NCBI RefSeq assembly: GCF_014207185.1
Contig: NZ_JACHCP010000009.1
Coordinates: 124,001-188,000 of the forward strand
Length of the DNA stretch: 64,000 nt
Direction: 5' to 3'
Origin: Rhodanobacter sp. A1T4
GTDB lineage: Bacteria > Pseudomonadota > Gammaproteobacteria > Xanthomonadales > Rhodanobacteraceae
This document shows, piece by piece, positions 41,044 through 51,575 of the stretch (position 1 is the stretch's first letter; each line of letters opens with the position of its first letter). The translations under genes and the position numbers were made by a program. The notes beneath the pieces were generated by a model that was not told the DNA's origin, made no database searches, and was given only the letters and a program-made list of their open reading frames with translations.

Positions 41044-41313
41044 TTACCTACGCAGGCCGAGGCGTTCGATCAGGGTCTGATAACGCGCAAGATCGCGATC
41101 TTTCAGATAGCTGAGCAGACGCTTGCGCTGGTTGACCAGCTTCAGCAGGCCACGGCGGGAATGGTGATCCTGCTTGTGCTCTTTGAAGTGGCTGGTGAGA
41201 TGGTCGATACGAGCTGACAGCAGCGCAACCTGGACTTCCGACGAACCGGTGTCGTTGGGGACGCGGCCGAAATCAGCAATGATCTTGCCGGTTTGTTCTA
41301 CGGTGAGAGACAT
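41044..41313 (-). CDS. rpsO: 30S ribosomal protein S15
   Basis: 89 residues, the exact usual length. Binds 16S rRNA at the helix 20-22 junction early in assembly. Family segments [20 protein letters not shown] and [20 protein letters not shown] are intact. In E. coli S15 represses its own translation through a leader pseudoknot; here the leader contains a different, very long hairpin (41339-41385). Confidence 0.97.
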   Translation of the reverse strand: MSLTVEQTGKIIADFGRVPNDTGSSEVQVALLSARIDHLTSHFKEHKQDHHSRRGLLKLVNQRKRLLSYLKDRDLARYQTLIERLGLRR

Positions 41314-41338
41314 GAGTATGTATTCCTTGAAAAGCGAT

Positions 41339-41385
41339 GCGAAGCTTACGCAACGTCACCACGAATGACGTTGCGTAAGCTTCGC
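41339..41385 (-). promoter_or_regulatory. 20-bp perfect hairpin in the rpsO leader
   Basis: The stem pairs GCGAAGCTTACGCAACGTCA with its exact complement across a 7-base loop (CCACGAA on the plus strand). It ends 26 bases before the rpsO ATG, and a short T4 run (CGCTTTTC) follows on the minus strand. It may be an attenuator, an RNase III site or an S15-responsive element. Confidence 0.65.
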
Positions 41386-41417
41386 CTAATGAATGAAAGC
41401 GTTTAAATAACCTGTCT

Positions 41418-41447
41418 ATTCTACTGACCGGAGTGGTGTTACAACAA
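41418..41447 (-). promoter_or_regulatory. Candidate rpsO promoter
   Basis: On the minus strand TTGTTG (41447-41442) and TAGAAT (41423-41418), spacer 18. It lies between truB and the leader hairpin, so the hairpin would be near the transcript's 5' end. Confidence 0.5.
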
Positions 41448-41476
41448 GTGCGCAGCGGATTATCACGATAAATCCG

Positions 41477-42415
41477 CTAGCCCGGCGGCAGGTTGAAACC
41501 GCGCACGATACGGGTAAATCCGTCGATATCGACCTCAAGTAACGCAAGCAAGGCGCCATCGCTGGCATAAGCGGCACATTGACCGACCGGCGGAACGGGA
41601 TTCAGCTGGATTTTCTGGCCACGTGAAATGGCCATGCTTTGCGCATCATCAAGGTGGGCGACAGGCAGGTCGGACAAGCCAGCCGACACCGGAAGCAGCC
41701 ATTTCAGCAGTTCCTCGTCACCTTGTTCAGCAGCCAGCTGCAGCGCCTCGATCGTCACCATCTGTGGCTCGCGGAATGGTTCGACCCAAAGGCGCCGGAG
41801 CACGGTGACATGTGCACCGCAGCCCAAATCCTCGCCGATATCCACCGCCAGCGAGCGGACATAGGTACCCGAACCGCATTCGATGTGCAGAGTCAGCGTG
41901 TCGGCGGTCCGGGAGAGCAGATCGAGACGATAAACGTCGACCTCGCGCGGTGGCACATCGACGGCTTCGCCCCGACGCGCCTTGACGTACAGCCGCTCGC
42001 CGTCCTGCTTGAGCGCCGAATACACCGGCGGCACCTGCAGGATGCGACCACGCCGTTTGGCCAGTGCCTTTTCGATGACAGCCTCGTCCAGTGCGGGCAC
42101 GGGGCGGCTCAGCAAAACCTCGCCCTCCTTGTCCGCCGTATCCGTGGTAACGCCGAGTTGGCATTCGGCAACATAGGCCTTGCGCGAACCCAGCAGGCTC
42201 CCGGCCAGTTTGGTTGCCTCGCCGAAACACAAAGGCAGCAGGCCAGTGGCCAGCGGATCGAGGGCGCCAGTGTGGCCGCCCTTGGCCGCGCACAACAGGC
42301 GGCGTACCGCTTGCAGCGCCTGGTTGGAACTCAGGCCCAGAGGTTTGTCGAGCAACAGGATGCCGTGCAGATCGCGGTTTTGAATCCGCGGTGGACGATT
42401 CAGACGACTCATCAA
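41477..42415 (-). CDS. truB: tRNA pseudouridine(55) synthase
   Basis: 312 residues. Makes pseudouridine 55 in the T loop of tRNAs. Catalytic Asp53 lies in [18 protein letters not shown]. The N-terminal [13 protein letters not shown] and the C-terminal PUA-like region (RGQKIQLNP) are typical. The frame starts with two adjacent ATGs; either may be used. Gap to rbfA is 23 bases. A small hairpin GCGGATT/AATCCGC follows the stop. Confidence 0.95.
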   Translation of the reverse strand: MMSRLNRPPRIQNRDLHGILLLDKPLGLSSNQALQAVRRLLCAAKGGHTGALDPLATGLLPLCFGEATKLAGSLLGSRKAYVAECQLGVTTDTADKEGEVLLSRPVPALDEAVIEKALAKRRGRILQVPPVYSALKQDGERLYVKARRGEAVDVPPREVDVYRLDLLSRTADTLTLHIECGSGTYVRSLAVDIGEDLGCGAHVTVLRRLWVEPFREPQMVTIEALQLAAEQGDEELLKWLLPVSAGLSDLPVAHLDDAQSMAISRGQKIQLNPVPPVGQCAAYASDGALLALLEVDIDGFTRIVRGFNLPPG

Positions 42416-42438
42416 TTCAGTGTCACCACGTTGATGTT

Positions 42439-42822
42439 TCAGTCTTTCTTGTCGCCAGCAGGCGGCAACAGATCACGCGCCTGATCGCGCAGCAATGACT
42501 CGATGCGCTCGCCCTTGTCGACCGAATCGTCATATTTGAACTTGAGCTCCGGCACCCGCCGCATGCGCATGCCGCTGTGCGCCAGCGAATGACGGATTTC
42601 GTGGCCGATCTCGTTCAGCGCCTTGACCGCCGGCAGACCCTGCTCAGGCATCAACGCAGTCACCCACACCGTGGCCCAATCCAGATCACGAGTGATCTCC
42701 ACATCGGACACGCTGACCGACGGCAAGCCGTGATCGCGCACCGCCGCGTGCACCAGCAAACCCAGTTCGCGGCGCAGCTCGGCACCGATACGGTCGGTAC
42801 GTTTGAAATCACGGGATGGCAT
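42439..42822 (-). CDS. rbfA: 30S ribosome-binding factor A
   Basis: 127 residues from the ATG at 42822 ([20 protein letters not shown]) with GGAG upstream; a start 12 bases earlier is also in frame. RbfA is a KH-fold assembly factor that binds 30S late in maturation and in cold shock. Family segments [19 protein letters not shown] and [20 protein letters not shown] are intact. It lies between infB and truB as in E. coli, but here separated from infB by 183 bases with a REP-like element. Confidence 0.95.
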   Translation of the reverse strand: MPSRDFKRTDRIGAELRRELGLLVHAAVRDHGLPSVSVSDVEITRDLDWATVWVTALMPEQGLPAVKALNEIGHEIRHSLAHSGMRMRRVPELKFKYDDSVDKGERIESLLRDQARDLLPPAGDKKD

Positions 42823-42873
42823 AAGAGACTCCAATCAAATAAAGGTACAGCGCCGCATAGCGGCGATGACCTT

Positions 42874-42995
42874 GTCCCCTCTCCCTACTGGGGAGAGGTA
42901 CGGGTGAGGGGCTGGCGTTGCGAAAAGCTCGAACAAAGGAAGCTTATGCCAGGCCTTGGCCCCTCACCTCAACCCTCTCCCCGCAGGGGAGAGGG
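42874..42995. repeat. REP-like inverted repeat element between infB and rbfA
   Basis: Two arms, each its own hairpin of the CCTCTCCC...GGGGAGAGG type, face one another: the left arm continues into GGTGAGGGGCTGGC-like sequence and the right arm begins GGCCCCTCACC. About 40 bases of unrelated sequence (including AAAGCTCGAACAAAGGAAGC) lie between the arms. This C/T-rich motif is typical of dispersed REP/MITE elements in Xanthomonadales and other proteobacteria. A second small hairpin CGCCGC/GCGGCG sits at 42851-42865. Confidence 0.75.
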
Positions 42996-43005
42996 AGTTC
43001 ATAAG

Positions 43006-45861
43006 TCAAAGCGTCCGCGCGACTTCCGTACGCTCGAAGCACTCGATCTGGTCGCCCGGCTTGACGTCGTTGTACTGCTTGACGGCAATACCGCACTCCA
43101 TGCCGTTACGCACTTCGTCGACCAGTTCCTTGAAGCGGCGCAGCGATTCGAGTTCACCTTCGAAAATCACCACGTTGTCGCGCAGCACGCGGATCGGTTT
43201 GCTGCGCTTCACCGAACCCTCAGTCACCATGCAGCCTGCGACGGCGCCGAACTTGGAACTGCGGAACACGTCGCGAACCTGAGCGATACCGATGACGTCC
43301 TCGCGCACTTCCATGCCGAGCAGGCCGGTTGCCGCCTGAGTGACCTGATCGATAACGTCGTAGATGATCGAGAAATAACGCACGTCCAGACCGGCGGTTT
43401 CGATGACTTTGCGCGCCGAGGCGTCCGCTCGAACGTTGAAGCCGATAACCAGGGCTTTGGACGCGACGGCTAGTGTGGCATCGGATTCGTTGATACCGCC
43501 AACGCCCGACGAAACCACATTGACGCGCACGCGCTCGTTGCCGATCTGCGTCAGTGACTCGCGCAATGCCTCGACCGAACCCTGCACATCGCCCTTGACC
43601 AGGATATTGAGCGTCTGCTGCTCCACGCCCTGCCCCATCTTCGCGATGATGTCCTCGAGACGATTGCTCTTGCTGACCATGCGCGTTTCACGGCGCTTGA
43701 GCTCGCGCTCCTGAGCCACTTCACGCGCCAGACGCTCGTCATCGACACAGACGAAGTCGTCGCCGGTCTCCGGCACACCGGACAAGCCAAGCACCTGCAC
43801 CGGAATCGAGGGACCCGCTTCCTGCACCTGTTTGCCGGTTTCGTCGATCAGCGCGCGCATGCGGCCGTATTCAACGCCGCAGACAATGAAGTCGCCCTTC
43901 TTCAACGTGCCCTGCTGCACCAGCACGGTCGCGACCGGACCACGGCCACGATCGAGGCTGGATTCGATCACCACGCCGGAGGCGCGGCCATCGGCCACGG
44001 CCTTCAACTCCATCACTTCGGCCTGGATCGAGATCGCATCGAGCAGATCATCGACACCGGTACCGGTCTTGGCCGAAACCGGGATGAACTGGACGTCGCC
44101 GCCCCAGTCTTCCGGCACGACTTCGTACTGCACCAGACCCTGTTTGACGTTCTCCGGGTTGGCGCCGTCCTTATCCATCTTGTTGACCGCGACGATCAGC
44201 GGCACCTTGGCGGCGCGCGCGTGCTTCACCGCTTCGACAGTCTGTGGCATGACGCCGTCATCGGCTGCCACCACCAGCACCACGATATCGGTCGACTGCG
44301 CGCCACGAGCACGCATCGAGGTAAACGCAGCATGGCCGGGCGTGTCGAGAAAGGTGATGACGCCACGCGAGGTTTCGACGTGATACGCGCCGATATGCTG
44401 CGTGATGCCACCCGCTTCGCCCGAGGCCACCTTGGTGCGACGGATGTAGTCGAGCAGCGAGGTCTTGCCATGATCGACGTGACCCATGATGGTCACCACC
44501 GGCGGACGGGTGATCTTGTCGCCTTCCAGCTCGACGTTCTGGGTGTGCGCGGCCAACGTGTCTTCGGCGTTGCTCTGATTGTCAGCCACTACCGTATGAC
44601 CCAGCTCTTCAACGACCAGTACGGCCGTGTCGTGATCGACGGTCTGGTTGATGGTCGCCATGACGCCCATCTTGAACAGTGCCTTGACCACCTCCGAACC
44701 CTTGACAGCCATTTTCTGGGCCAGATCGGTCACGCTATTGGTCTCGGCCACCACCACTTCACGTACCACTGGCGCGGTCGGGCGGGAGAAGCCGTGCGGA
44801 CCAGTCGGCGCACTGCTGCTGCCGCGCGACATCTCGCGACCTGAAGTACGACCAGCCTTGCCGCCACGCTTGTTGCTGGACGACGAACGGCGGGCGCGAT
44901 CGGCCTCGCTCAAATGCATCTGGCCACCGGCAAAGCGCTTGCTGCCATCGCGCTCTTCCTTTCCGCTGCCGGGATTCTCGTTGCGCTCGCGCGCATGCTT
45001 GGGCTTGCGGCTGGCATCACCGCCCGCAGGGGCAGCGGCTGGCGATGCGGGAGTGCCGGCAGGGCTCACCCGTGCGGCTGCCGGAGCAGCAGCTGGCGTT
45101 GGTGCTGGTGCTGGTGCCGGCGCAGGTGCGGGCACCGGCTTGACCAGCTTTTCGCGTTTGCGCGGTTCGTGGATACGCGGCAGGATCATGCCGAGTTCGC
45201 GCGTATCCATACGCTGGGTGACAAACGGTTCATCAGCGCTCGGCGTCGACGGCACCTCGACGACAGGCGATGATGCCTGCTCAGCCTCAGCCTGATCTTC
45301 GCTGGCGACCACCGGCTCGGCGGCGATAGCGGCGGCGTCAGCCTGACGCTGCGCATGCTCCTGCTGGCGCTGCTGCTCTTCCAGGGCGCGCTGCTGCGCT
45401 TCGTGCTGGCGGCGCTGTTCGGCGTCGGCACGCTCTTGTTCCTCGGCATCACGCTGCTGCTGGGATTCCTGCAGTTTGCGTACGGCATCTTCGCGCTCGC
45501 CGTCGACGCTGGCGTCTTCAGCAATCACGCTACGCTTGACGTAGGTACGCTTGGCGCGGACTTCGACGTTGACTGTCTTGGCTGTGCCCACCGTGCCGCG
45601 GGCGCCAGGCGTGGCGATCTTCAGTTCGCCAACGGTACGGCGCTTGAGAGTGATCTGGCGCGGTGCACTGTCATCGGCCTCGGCAGTCACTTCGTTCTTG
45701 CCGTGTGTGCGACGCAGGAATCCGAGCAGCTTCACCTTTTCGGTGCTGCTGATGGTCTGCTCCTGGTCGGAGAATTCCATGCCGGCTTCACCAAGCTGCT
45801 TGAGCAGCCGGTCGACGGGCATGCCCAGTGTATGGGCGAGTTGTTTGATCGTGTCCGACAT
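43006..45861 (-). CDS. infB: Translation initiation factor IF-2
   Basis: 951 residues from the ATG at 45861 ([20 protein letters not shown]). GTPase that brings fMet-tRNA to the 30S subunit. Domains: an N-terminal IF2_N repeat (about 1-50), a long charged and Ala/Pro-rich linker (including [19 protein letters not shown] near 280), a second IF2_N segment (about 375-425), the G domain with P-loop GHVDHGKTS (near 458-466), NKMD (near 565-570), then domains II-IV. Upstream ATGs in frame would add 34 unlike residues. It follows nusA and precedes the REP-like repeat and rbfA. Confidence 0.96.
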   Translation of the reverse strand: MSDTIKQLAHTLGMPVDRLLKQLGEAGMEFSDQEQTISSTEKVKLLGFLRRTHGKNEVTAEADDSAPRQITLKRRTVGELKIATPGARGTVGTAKTVNVEVRAKRTYVKRSVIAEDASVDGEREDAVRKLQESQQQRDAEEQERADAEQRRQHEAQQRALEEQQRQQEHAQRQADAAAIAAEPVVASEDQAEAEQASSPVVEVPSTPSADEPFVTQRMDTRELGMILPRIHEPRKREKLVKPVPAPAPAPAPAPTPAAAPAAARVSPAGTPASPAAAPAGGDASRKPKHARERNENPGSGKEERDGSKRFAGGQMHLSEADRARRSSSSNKRGGKAGRTSGREMSRGSSSAPTGPHGFSRPTAPVVREVVVAETNSVTDLAQKMAVKGSEVVKALFKMGVMATINQTVDHDTAVLVVEELGHTVVADNQSNAEDTLAAHTQNVELEGDKITRPPVVTIMGHVDHGKTSLLDYIRRTKVASGEAGGITQHIGAYHVETSRGVITFLDTPGHAAFTSMRARGAQSTDIVVLVVAADDGVMPQTVEAVKHARAAKVPLIVAVNKMDKDGANPENVKQGLVQYEVVPEDWGGDVQFIPVSAKTGTGVDDLLDAISIQAEVMELKAVADGRASGVVIESSLDRGRGPVATVLVQQGTLKKGDFIVCGVEYGRMRALIDETGKQVQEAGPSIPVQVLGLSGVPETGDDFVCVDDERLAREVAQERELKRRETRMVSKSNRLEDIIAKMGQGVEQQTLNILVKGDVQGSVEALRESLTQIGNERVRVNVVSSGVGGINESDATLAVASKALVIGFNVRADASARKVIETAGLDVRYFSIIYDVIDQVTQAATGLLGMEVREDVIGIAQVRDVFRSSKFGAVAGCMVTEGSVKRSKPIRVLRDNVVIFEGELESLRRFKELVDEVRNGMECGIAVKQYNDVKPGDQIECFERTEVARTL

Positions 45862-46031
45862 CGTTTTGTTGCTCCGCCGTTTCCGCGCTTGGGCCTTCTT
45901 CGGCCCTCGGACCTCATCGGTCCTTATCGACTGTGCCGCGATAAGTTGCACCGCCACCGCCATCCATGGTGAAAGGCCCCGAAGGAAACCTTTCTCGGCG
46001 CGCCCATCCAGGGCGCAGCCTTGTCCGCGGG

Positions 46032-47537
46032 TTAGCCGCCTTTCTCCAGTCGCTCGATCATCGGCGCTCGTGCAGCCATGATCAGTGCGGCAGCCCGCGC
46101 TTCGTCCATGCCTTCGATATCGATCAGGTCATCAACAGCCAGATCCGCGAGGTCGTCAACCGTGCTGACTTCGCGCGCAGCCAGTGCATAGGCCGTCGCT
46201 TCGTCCATGCCCTTGAGCGCCAGCAGCTCGTCGGAAGGCTGATGGTCACCCACACCCTCCTCCGCTGCCAGTGCCTCGGTGAGCAGTGCGTCACGGGCAC
46301 GGGCACGGAGTTCTTCGACGATGTCCTCGTCGAAGCCTTCGACCGCCAGCAGCTCGGCGCTAGGTACGTAGGCAATTTCCTCGACGCTGGAGAAGCCTTC
46401 CTGTACCAGGATAATGGCGATTTCCTGATCCACTTCAAGCTTGTCCATGAACAGCTGGCGCGCGGCCTCCTGCTCGGACTCACTCTTGGCGGTGACCTGA
46501 TCCTGAGTCATCACATTGAGCTGCCAGCCGGTGAGCTTGCTGGCCAGACGTACGTTCTGGCCACCGCGACCGATCGCCTGGGACAGTTTGTCCTCGGCTA
46601 CCGCGATATCCATCGAGTGCTTTTCCTCGTCCATGATGATGGACTGCACTTCGGCCGGCGCCATCGCATTGATGACAAACTGCGCCTGGTTTTCGTGCCA
46701 CAGGATGATGTCGACGCGCTCGCCGTTGAGATCGTTCGACACCGCCTGCACGCGCGAACCACGCATGCCGATGCAGGCGCCGATCGGATCGGTGCGGCTG
46801 TCGTGGGCCAGCACGGCGATCTTGGCGCGATCGCCCGGATCGCGGGCGCAGCCCTTGATTTCGACCAGGCCCTGGCCGACTTCCGGCACCTCCAGCTTGA
46901 ACAGCTCGATCATGAATTCCGGTGCGGCGCGCGAAACGAACAGCTGCGGACCACGCACTTCGGACTTCACTTCGTACAGATAGCCGCGAACGCGATCACC
47001 GACGCGGGCCGATTCGCGTGGAATCGTCTTGTCGCGCGGAATGAACGCCTCGGCGTTGCTGCCCAGATCGAGGTAGATATTGCCGCGCTCGACGCGCTTG
47101 ACGATACCGGTGACCAGCTCGCCCACGCGATCGGCGAAGGCGTCGACGACCTGCTGGCGCTCGGCTTCGCGCACGCGCTGCACGATCACCTGCTTGGCAG
47201 CTTGTGCGGCGATGCGGCCAAACTCGGCGTTCTCGACCTGCTGCTCGATGAATTCGCCGACCTCGGCGCCTTCGCGCTCGTCGATCGCATCCATCAAACG
47301 CAGCTGGTAGGAGGGCGATTCCATCTCGCCATCGTCGGCAATGATTTCCCAGCGACGGAAGGTTTCGTATTCGCCGGTGTCATTGTTGATCGACACGCGA
47401 ATGTCGGGTTCTTCGTCCGGGTAGCGTTTCTTCGCCGCCGAAGCCAGCGCGGCCTCCATGGCTTCGAAAATGACTTCGCGCGGCACGCCCTTTTCATTGG
47501 CGACGGCATCAACGACCAGCAAAAGTTCTTTGCTCAT
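46032..47537 (-). CDS. nusA: Transcription termination/antitermination protein NusA
   Basis: 501 residues from the ATG at 47537 ([20 protein letters not shown]), with TGGAG eight bases before. Binds RNA polymerase and nascent RNA and modulates pausing, termination and antitermination. Domains: N-terminal RNAP-binding (about 1-125), S1 (about 135-200, [14 protein letters not shown]), KH1 and KH2 (about 230-345; [20 protein letters not shown] and [20 protein letters not shown]), then two acidic helix-hairpin-helix repeats (about 365-495) like the E. coli AR domains. Gap to infB is 170 bases. Confidence 0.96.
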   Translation of the reverse strand: MSKELLLVVDAVANEKGVPREVIFEAMEAALASAAKKRYPDEEPDIRVSINNDTGEYETFRRWEIIADDGEMESPSYQLRLMDAIDEREGAEVGEFIEQQVENAEFGRIAAQAAKQVIVQRVREAERQQVVDAFADRVGELVTGIVKRVERGNIYLDLGSNAEAFIPRDKTIPRESARVGDRVRGYLYEVKSEVRGPQLFVSRAAPEFMIELFKLEVPEVGQGLVEIKGCARDPGDRAKIAVLAHDSRTDPIGACIGMRGSRVQAVSNDLNGERVDIILWHENQAQFVINAMAPAEVQSIIMDEEKHSMDIAVAEDKLSQAIGRGGQNVRLASKLTGWQLNVMTQDQVTAKSESEQEAARQLFMDKLEVDQEIAIILVQEGFSSVEEIAYVPSAELLAVEGFDEDIVEELRARARDALLTEALAAEEGVGDHQPSDELLALKGMDEATAYALAAREVSTVDDLADLAVDDLIDIEGMDEARAAALIMAARAPMIERLEKGG

Positions 47538-47624
47538 TGCAGCAACTCCATAGGCGCCCAGCGGCGTCCCATCGTTCTGATTGATTGTTTTGTGCTTTTT
47601 CAATACGTACTTGGTTTGTCGTGT

Positions 47625-48185
47625 TTAATCTTTGGGTGCCTTGGAGGCCGCCGGCTTGCCGCCACGCTTCGGCTGGGGCGCATATCCCAGTGCCACCCAG
47701 TCCGGCACGACGCGAGCGGTATCCACCAGCGAATGCTCGAACGCGAACGTCTTGCCTTCCGCTTCCAGCGTGATCTGCTCGTCCTGTACCGACACCAGCT
47801 TGCCGCGCAGGCGACGACGACCTTCCAGCGGCGCCTTCAACAACAGCTTTATTTCCTGACCAACGACCTTCGCAAACTGCACGGCGGTAAATAGCGGTCG
47901 ATCCAGACCTGGCGAGGAAACTTCCAGCACGTAGTTACCGGGAATCGGATCCTCTACATCGAGCAGAGCCGACAACTCGCGGCTGGCCGTCTCGCAATCC
48001 TCGATACCGACCTCGCGACGATCACCGTCTGCGCCAGCCTCACCGGGTTCGCTCTTGTCGAGTAAGTCCAAGTAAACCCGAAGGGTACTCTGCCCGTGTG
48101 ACGGGGTGAACTCCACGCCGATGCATTCCAGCCTCAGATCGGCCAGAACTTCGTTGAAACGTTGTGCCAGTGCCTGTGTATCCAT
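47625..48185 (-). CDS. rimP: Ribosome maturation factor RimP
   Basis: 186 residues from the ATG at 48185 ([20 protein letters not shown]), with GGGAG upstream. Helps assembly of the 30S subunit. Family segments [15 protein letters not shown] and the SH3-like C-terminal domain ([20 protein letters not shown]) are clear. A Lys/Pro/Ala tail ends the protein. It is first of the rimP-nusA-infB series, downstream of metY as in E. coli. Confidence 0.95.
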   Translation of the reverse strand: MDTQALAQRFNEVLADLRLECIGVEFTPSHGQSTLRVYLDLLDKSEPGEAGADGDRREVGIEDCETASRELSALLDVEDPIPGNYVLEVSSPGLDRPLFTAVQFAKVVGQEIKLLLKAPLEGRRRLRGKLVSVQDEQITLEAEGKTFAFEHSLVDTARVVPDWVALGYAPQPKRGGKPAASKAPKD

Positions 48186-48354
48186 GGGTTTGTCTCCCAG
48201 ACCGCCTTTGATCAAATCACTAAATTCAGAACCGCAGAAACAAAAAATGGGCTCCAACGGCCCATTCCTTTACCTCGCCGATGTATCTGCTCTACAGCTC
48301 TTTCAGGCGCCGATGACCAACTTCATTCCGGCACGGCGCATCCTAGCGCCCAAC

Positions 48355-48378
48355 AAAAAAGCCTCACGAGGAGGCTTT
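48355..48378 (-). terminator. Rho-independent terminator after metY
   Basis: On the minus strand AAAGCCTC / GAGGCTTT stem with a 5-base loop followed by TTTTTT. It lies between the tRNA and rimP and can limit readthrough into the operon. Confidence 0.85.
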
Positions 48379-48397
48379 CTTTGCATCAAGAAAGATC

Positions 48398-48474
48398 TGG
48401 TAGCGGGGGCAGGATTCGAACCTGCGACCTTCGGGTTATGAGCCCGACGAGCTGCCAGACTGCTCCACCCCGCA
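48398..48474 (-). tRNA. metY: Initiator tRNA-fMet (anticodon CAT)
   Basis: A 77-nt cloverleaf with encoded CCA. Initiator marks are present: the three G-C pairs at the base of the anticodon stem (GGG before and CCC after the CTCATAA loop), an A11-U24 pair in the D stem, and a non-Watson-Crick 1-72 position. Position 1 reads U and position 72 reads U, instead of the C1-A72 of E. coli. Its place ahead of rimP-nusA-infB matches E. coli metY. It is not an elongator because of the GGG/CCC stem. Confidence 0.93.
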
Positions 48475-48487
48475 TCAGAGTCCGAGG

Positions 48488-48516
48488 AGTTTAACGGTCT
48501 GGCCGGTTTCTTGCAA
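48488..48516 (-). promoter_or_regulatory. Promoter of metY-rimP-nusA-infB
   Basis: On the minus strand TTGCAA (48516-48511) and TAAACT (48493-48488), 17-base spacer, with a GC-rich start region (CCTCGGACTC) like stringent stable-RNA promoters. It lies 14 bases upstream of the tRNA 5' end. Confidence 0.7.
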
Positions 48517-48584
48517 GCGATCGCTGGTAAAAAAAGTCATAAACATGCACAGAACGAAATCAGAGTTACTGCGAATCTGAGGTA

Positions 48585-50039
48585 TCAGAGCCCGAAGGCA
48601 CTGCGACACCAACTCAGCAACGGCCCCCAGTAAAGTCCCAGAGCGAGCAGTGCCAGCGCATTCAGCGATAGCACCACCCGCAGCGAGATATCCGGCTTTG
48701 CTGCCAGCACGCTACCCTCAGCCGGCTTGTCGAAGTACACGACCTTGATCACATGCAAGTAGTAGTAAAGGCCGATGATCGCGAACACGACGCCGACGAT
48801 AGCCAGCCACAGCATGTTGGCGTGGATCGCCGACTCCAGCACCAGTACCTTGGCCCAGAAACCAAACAACGGTGGCACACCGGCCAACGAGAACATCGCC
48901 AGCAGCATCAGGAAAGCCATCCACGGTGACTTCTGATTGAGTCCCTTCAGATCGGAGATTTCCTCGCATTCGAAGCCCGAGCGCGCCAACGCCAGAATCA
49001 CACCGAAGGCAGCCACACTCATCAGCGCATAGCAGATCGCGTAGAACATCGCCGCGGCATAGCCTTCCGGGCTGGCCGCCGACAGACCCAGCAGCAGGTA
49101 ACCCATGTGCGAAATGGTCGAATAGGCCAATAGACGCTTGAGGTTGGTCTGAACGATCGCGACCAGGTTACCGATCGCCAGCGACAACACAGCCAGCACG
49201 GCCAGCATCAGCTGCCATTGATGCGACAGATCACCCATACCCGCATCAAGCAGACGGTACGCCATGCCGAACGCAGCCAGCTTGGAACCCGACGCGATAA
49301 ACGTGGTGACCGGGGTCGGCGCACCTTGATACACGTCAGGAATCCACATGTGGAACGGCGCGGCACCGAGCTTGAAACCGATGCCGACGATCATGAAGAT
49401 CAGTCCGAACAGCAGCAGTTTCGGTGCCGTGGTGTACGACGACACGTGATGCAATTGCGCCAGATCCAGCGTTGGCGTACCGCCCATGCCCGAAGCGCCA
49501 TAGACCATCGACATGCCGTACAAAAGCATGCCCGAGGCCAGCGCACCGAGTACGAAATACTTGATTGCCGCTTCGGACGGCAGCTTCGCATCGCGGTTCA
49601 ACGCCACCAACGCATACGACGACAACGACAACAGCTCCAGTCCCAGATAAACCGTGATCAGACTGCCAGCCGAAACCAGCAGCATGATGCCGATCACGGC
49701 AAAGATCATCAGCGTATAGAACTCACCGGTCACCAGCTTGCGATCGATCAGATACGGACGTGCATAAACGAACACGATCGCCGTGGTGAGCAAGGCGAAT
49801 ACCTTGAGGATCTCCGACACGCCATCGCGCACGAACATGCCACCAAACGCCGTTACTGACTGCGCAGGCTGACCCACTATTACCAGATAAATCGCTACCA
49901 GCAGTACTGCGATCGAAATCCAGTGCAGCCATGGACGCTCTTTCAGCGCCATAAAAGCATCAAGCAGCAACAACAAGCACGCTGCCACTACCAGGTAGAG
50001 CTCCGGCAGCATGATCAGGATGTCATTCAAATTCGGCAT
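48585..50039 (-). CDS. nuoN: NADH-quinone oxidoreductase subunit N
   Basis: 484 residues, about 14 membrane helices. Antiporter-like proton-pumping subunit of complex I in the inner membrane, homologous to NuoL and NuoM. The Pumping-helix segments KYFVLGALASGMLLYGMSMV and LKRLLAYSTISHMGYLLLGL are intact. Last gene of the nuo operon; only 12 bases from nuoM. No clear terminator separates it from the metY promoter. Confidence 0.96.
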   Translation of the reverse strand: MPNLNDILIMLPELYLVVAACLLLLLDAFMALKERPWLHWISIAVLLVAIYLVIVGQPAQSVTAFGGMFVRDGVSEILKVFALLTTAIVFVYARPYLIDRKLVTGEFYTLMIFAVIGIMLLVSAGSLITVYLGLELLSLSSYALVALNRDAKLPSEAAIKYFVLGALASGMLLYGMSMVYGASGMGGTPTLDLAQLHHVSSYTTAPKLLLFGLIFMIVGIGFKLGAAPFHMWIPDVYQGAPTPVTTFIASGSKLAAFGMAYRLLDAGMGDLSHQWQLMLAVLAVLSLAIGNLVAIVQTNLKRLLAYSTISHMGYLLLGLSAASPEGYAAAMFYAICYALMSVAAFGVILALARSGFECEEISDLKGLNQKSPWMAFLMLLAMFSLAGVPPLFGFWAKVLVLESAIHANMLWLAIVGVVFAIIGLYYYLHVIKVVYFDKPAEGSVLAAKPDISLRVVLSLNALALLALGLYWGPLLSWCRSAFGL

Positions 50040-50051
50040 GGTCGGTCCCGA

Positions 50052-51560
50052 TCAGATCTTGTGGATGGCAAGCTGCTGCACCAGATGCGACACCGAAGTG
50101 TCCATCAAGTGGATCAGCGGCTGCGGCCAGACGCCGAGCGCCAGCACGGCGGCGGCAAAAGCAACCAGCACGAAGGTTTCGCGACCGTTGATCTCCTTCA
50201 TCTCGCCCACGTGCGGATTCGTGATATCGCCCCACAACACCCGCTTGACCATCCACAGCGTGTAAGCCGCACCGATGATCAAGGTGAACGCGGCAAAGAG
50301 CGCAATCCACGGATTGGCACTGAAGCTGGCCAGGATCACCATGAACTCGCCGACGAAACCGCTGGTGCCCGGCAGGCCGCAGTTGGCCATGGCAAAAAAG
50401 ACATAGAAGAAGCCGAACCACGGCATCACGTTGATCACGCCGCCGTAGTCCTTGATCTGGCGCGTGTGCATGCGGTCATACATCACGCCTATGCAGCTGA
50501 ACATGGCGCCGGAAACGAAGCCGTGCGAAATCATCTGCACCATCGCACCCTGCATGCCCAGACGCGCCATGTCGACACTGGCTGGATCGCGCATCAGCAG
50601 AAACGCGATGAAGATGCCCAGCGTCACGAAGCCCATGTGCGCTACCGACGAATACGCTACCAGCTTCTTCATGTCCTCCTGCACCAGCGCGACATAGCCG
50701 ATATACACGATCGCGATGAGGCTCAGCACGATCACCAGCCACGCGTAATGCGAGCCGGCGTCAGGTGTAATCGGCAGGATGAAGCGCAGGAAGCCGTAAG
50801 TACCGACCTTCAGCATCACCGCGGCCAGCACCACCGAGCCGCCGGTCGGCGCCTCGACGTGCGCATCAGGCAACCAGGTATGCACCGGCACCATCGGCAC
50901 CTTGATCGCAAAGGCAATCAGGAACGCAAAGAAGATCCAGGTCTGCTCCTTCATCGTCAGCGGCAGCGCCGCCAGCGTGGCCATATCGAACGTACCAGCC
51001 TTCTGGTACAGATACAGCAGCGCGATCAGCATGAAGACCGAGCCGAAGAACGTGTAAATGAAGAACTTCAGCGTCGCATACACGCGGCGCGGACCACCCC
51101 AGATACCGATCAGGATGAACATCGGGATCAGGATCGCCTCGAACAGCGCATAGAACAGCAGCGCATCGGTGGCACAGAACACGCCGATCAGCAGCCCCTC
51201 GAGCACCAACATCGCGGCCATGTACTGGTGCGGCTTGTCCTGGATGACCTCCCACGCACCAGCAATCACAAGGATGCTGACGAACGTCGTCATCAGGATC
51301 AATGCGACCGAAATGCCATCCACCGCCAAGGCGTAATGGACGCCCCAGGAAGCGATCCAGAGGTAGTTTTCGGACAGCTGCATGCCGCCGGCATCGGGTT
51401 GGTACTGCACGAGCAGGAACAGGCTGACGACAAAGGTCAGCACGGCGACGATCAGCGACAGCCAGCGCGCAAGGTTGGGCCGGCGTGAGCCAGCCAGCAG
51501 CACCGGAATCGCACCGGCGACGGGTAGCCAGATCAGCAGGCTAAGCAAGTGATTGAACAT
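50052..51560 (-). CDS. nuoM: NADH-quinone oxidoreductase subunit M
   Basis: 502 residues, about 14 helices. Antiporter-like subunit of complex I. The lysine-bearing helix region (DALLFYALFEAILIPMFILI, with the conserved Glu in the helix) and MKKLVAYSSVAHMGFVTLGI are characteristic. Also HGFVSGAMFSCIGVMYDR. Sits 15 bases downstream of nuoL. Confidence 0.96.
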   Translation of the reverse strand: MFNHLLSLLIWLPVAGAIPVLLAGSRRPNLARWLSLIVAVLTFVVSLFLLVQYQPDAGGMQLSENYLWIASWGVHYALAVDGISVALILMTTFVSILVIAGAWEVIQDKPHQYMAAMLVLEGLLIGVFCATDALLFYALFEAILIPMFILIGIWGGPRRVYATLKFFIYTFFGSVFMLIALLYLYQKAGTFDMATLAALPLTMKEQTWIFFAFLIAFAIKVPMVPVHTWLPDAHVEAPTGGSVVLAAVMLKVGTYGFLRFILPITPDAGSHYAWLVIVLSLIAIVYIGYVALVQEDMKKLVAYSSVAHMGFVTLGIFIAFLLMRDPASVDMARLGMQGAMVQMISHGFVSGAMFSCIGVMYDRMHTRQIKDYGGVINVMPWFGFFYVFFAMANCGLPGTSGFVGEFMVILASFSANPWIALFAAFTLIIGAAYTLWMVKRVLWGDITNPHVGEMKEINGRETFVLVAFAAAVLALGVWPQPLIHLMDTSVSHLVQQLAIHKI

Positions 51561-51575
51561 GTGTGCCTGCTTCCC

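Noticed and set aside
45966..47894. 642-codon plus-strand ORF
   Set aside because: Antisense to nusA and rimP; long open antisense frames are common at this GC content.
49923..51488. 521-codon plus-strand ORF rich in His, Gln and Arg
   Set aside because: Antisense to nuoM; the His/Gln/Arg bias is the mirror of hydrophobic membrane codons.
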